Source of the DNA: a virus
Length of the DNA: 23,347 nt
Direction: 5' to 3' (one strand)
IMG/VR virus record: IMGVR_UViG_3300030118_002591
Coordinates: 1 to 23,347 of that record
In this document: piece after piece, positions 22,238 to 23,347 of the stretch
How the letters are laid out: the number at the start of each line of letters is the position of its first letter
Numbering within the stretch: position 1 is the first letter of the stretch
Position numbers and translations under genes: made by a program
Notes under the pieces: generated by a model
Databases searched by the model: none
What the model was told of the DNA's origin: nothing
What the model saw: the letters and a program-made list of their open reading frames with translations, nothing else

Positions 22238-22773
22238 TATGCCAGTACCTCCATAAGTGTTAAAGTTGCTGTTGTTGTTGCTGAAACTCCACCTTGATTA
22301 GCAGCTCTGTTTACATACAAAGTTCCTGAATTAGTTAGTGCTTGTACTTTAAATGTTAAACTTGATGTCGAAGAGGGGCTATCAAAATCTGTCATTGAAA
22401 CATTATATAATCTATAAACAGCTTGACCCTCTTGTGGTACTCTTAGAACAGTTTCTTGTAAGTCTGTTGAATCCCTGACAAGTTTAACAAAATTATTAGC
22501 TGTTTGTGTATCTCCACTTATGTAAAGTGAAAGGTTTACAAAAATTTTACTTGATGTAGCTGATGGAGTAATCGCTGCACTTAAACCAGTTACGTCTGTG
22601 TATGACCCTGATGTAGTAGAGAATGTATCTGTTTTAGTTGTGTTTACTACTTGACCAATTTTACCAACAGCAGGAAAAGCGGCACCAAGAGTTACGCTAC
22701 CTGAGCCATCAGATGTGATAATATTATTATCACCTGCATCATTAATTAAATTTACTTTTAGTTTACTGGTCAT
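22237..22773 (-). CDS. Tail fibre protein, paralogue of the next upstream gene
   Basis: 178 residues. The N-terminus SKLKVNLINDAGDNNIITSD and GKIGQVVNTTKTD is the anchor shared with the protein coded at 22770-23347, and both end in TLTLMEVLA or TLTAMEILP after a DSP-x-T-S-x-(V/L)-T-(Y/F)-K segment. This is a domain common in marine phage fibres. It is likely a short adhesin. Start ATG at 22773, overlapping the upstream stop (ATGA). Confidence 0.75.
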   Translation of the reverse strand: MTSKLKVNLINDAGDNNIITSDGSGSVTLGAAFPAVGKIGQVVNTTKTDTFSTTSGSYTDVTGLSAAITPSATSSKIFVNLSLYISGDTQTANNFVKLVRDSTDLQETVLRVPQEGQAVYRLYNVSMTDFDSPSSTSSLTFKVQALTNSGTLYVNRAANQGGVSATTTATLTLMEVLA

Positions 22774-23347
22774 GGTAATATCTCCATTGCTGTCAGTGTT
22801 GAAGCTGATCTAAAAACAGTTGCATTATCTGTGTCACCATTTCCTTTATTTACCTGTAGTGTTTCTGAACCCTCTGCCATACCAAATATTTTGTAAGTAA
22901 CAGCAGAAGTTGTAGCTGGACTGTCTAAAAAATTAAATGTAAGTGTAGTAGCATAATTACCATCGCCTTGCCTCATAGCAGATACTGTTCTTTGTCTGCT
23001 TCCAGCAGCATCAGCAGAACCTATAATAGTAGAATCTCCTCTCCTTAACTGAATACCTACTCTTGCACCAGTTCCAGATCCTATCGAAACATGACCAGTA
23101 ATTAAAACTTTACTAGAGGTGCTTGTAGGAGTAATAGAAACGTTAAAAGCTGGACTTCCAGTAATTTCTACAAGAGATGATGATGTTGAACTAAAGTAAT
23201 CACTAGCTGTAAGTGATGTTTGTACCACTTGACCAATCTTACCAAACGCAGTTGTGGCACCAGAGCCTAATACAATATTATCTCCAGACCCACCTAATGT
23301 TAGGTTAGATCCGGATTGTTGTACTATTTCATTTACCTTTAACTGTG
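22770..23347 (-). CDS. Tail fibre protein, 5' end off the right edge
   Basis: 191 residues are visible. A GTG at 23228 gives a 152-residue reading, but the frame stays open to the edge and the upstream codons read QLKVNEIVQQSGSNLTL, then GSGDNIVLGSGATTAFGKIG. These match the start of the paralogue (SKLKVNLINDAGDN), so the real start lies only a few codons past the window and the GTG is internal. The body has SITPTSTSSKVLITGHVSIG and ends TLTAMEILP, parallel to its neighbour. It should be a fibre or adhesin subunit. Confidence 0.78.
   Translation of the reverse strand, partial: QLKVNEIVQQSGSNLTLGGSGDNIVLGSGATTAFGKIGQVVQTSLTASDYFSSTSSSLVEITGSPAFNVSITPTSTSSKVLITGHVSIGSGTGARVGIQLRRGDSTIIGSADAAGSRQRTVSAMRQGDGNYATTLTFNFLDSPATTSAVTYKIFGMAEGSETLQVNKGNGDTDNATVFRSASTLTAMEILP

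Noticed and set aside
20014-22256. Plus-strand frames opposite fibre genes
   Set aside because: Shadows of repeat-rich minus-strand genes.
22770-23228. GTG at 23228 as the start of a 152-residue gene
   Set aside because: The same frame is open to the edge and codes the anchor shared with the neighbouring paralogue, so the start is off the window.

Overview
This is a gapless stretch of a tailed-phage genome: low G+C by eye, almost every gene on the minus strand, stop and start codons usually overlapping, no tRNA, integrase or insertion sequence seen. The family mix (protein-priming-free AEP-type primase, SNF2 helicase, P22 gp10/T7 gp12-like nozzle, a GNAT gene next to the nozzle, marine-phage style fibres) suggests an uncultured marine podovirus-like phage of an AT-rich bacterium, possibly of the SAR11 or related alphaproteobacterial type. 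The host is inference; nothing in the window names it.

Layout, in the direction of minus-strand transcription (right to left). 23347-19031: adhesion module, with two paralogous fibre proteins (the first cut by the right edge), another fibre protein, a tail-fibre chaperone-like protein, a fibre with 22-residue repeats and an embedded cupredoxin-like domain, and a collar-type fibre with HxH motifs. 19047-10230: tail and ejection module, with a small Cys protein, the nozzle protein, a small protein, a GNAT protein and three large proteins in the places where T7 has gp14, gp15 and gp16. 10230-6237: a PD-(D/E)XK nuclease, lysozyme, holin, a very basic protein, two exported proteins and two membrane-anchored coiled-coil proteins, i.e. 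lysis plus an envelope-directed block. 6240-4765: a lone plus-strand SNF2-type helicase, convergent with the late block and divergent from the next. 4695-1: replication module, with two conserved unknowns, an SSB-like protein, an AEP/TOTE-type primase with a C-terminal cysteine cluster, two tiny genes (one Cys-rich, one basic), a DEDDh exonuclease and a UDP-glucuronate decarboxylase-like sugar-nucleotide enzyme cut by the left edge.

How it fits together: the left block copies DNA, the middle block opens the cell, and the right block builds the short tail, ejection core and adhesins. There is no gene-free stretch over 300 bases; the longest gap is the 69-base divergent spacer at 4696-4764. The most notable points are the cupredoxin-like domain set in register inside a repeat fibre, the S74-type self-chaperone on what is by position an ejection protein, a 53-base overlap coding two hydrophobic segments in two frames, and two short genes at 1230-1510 that are easy to miss.
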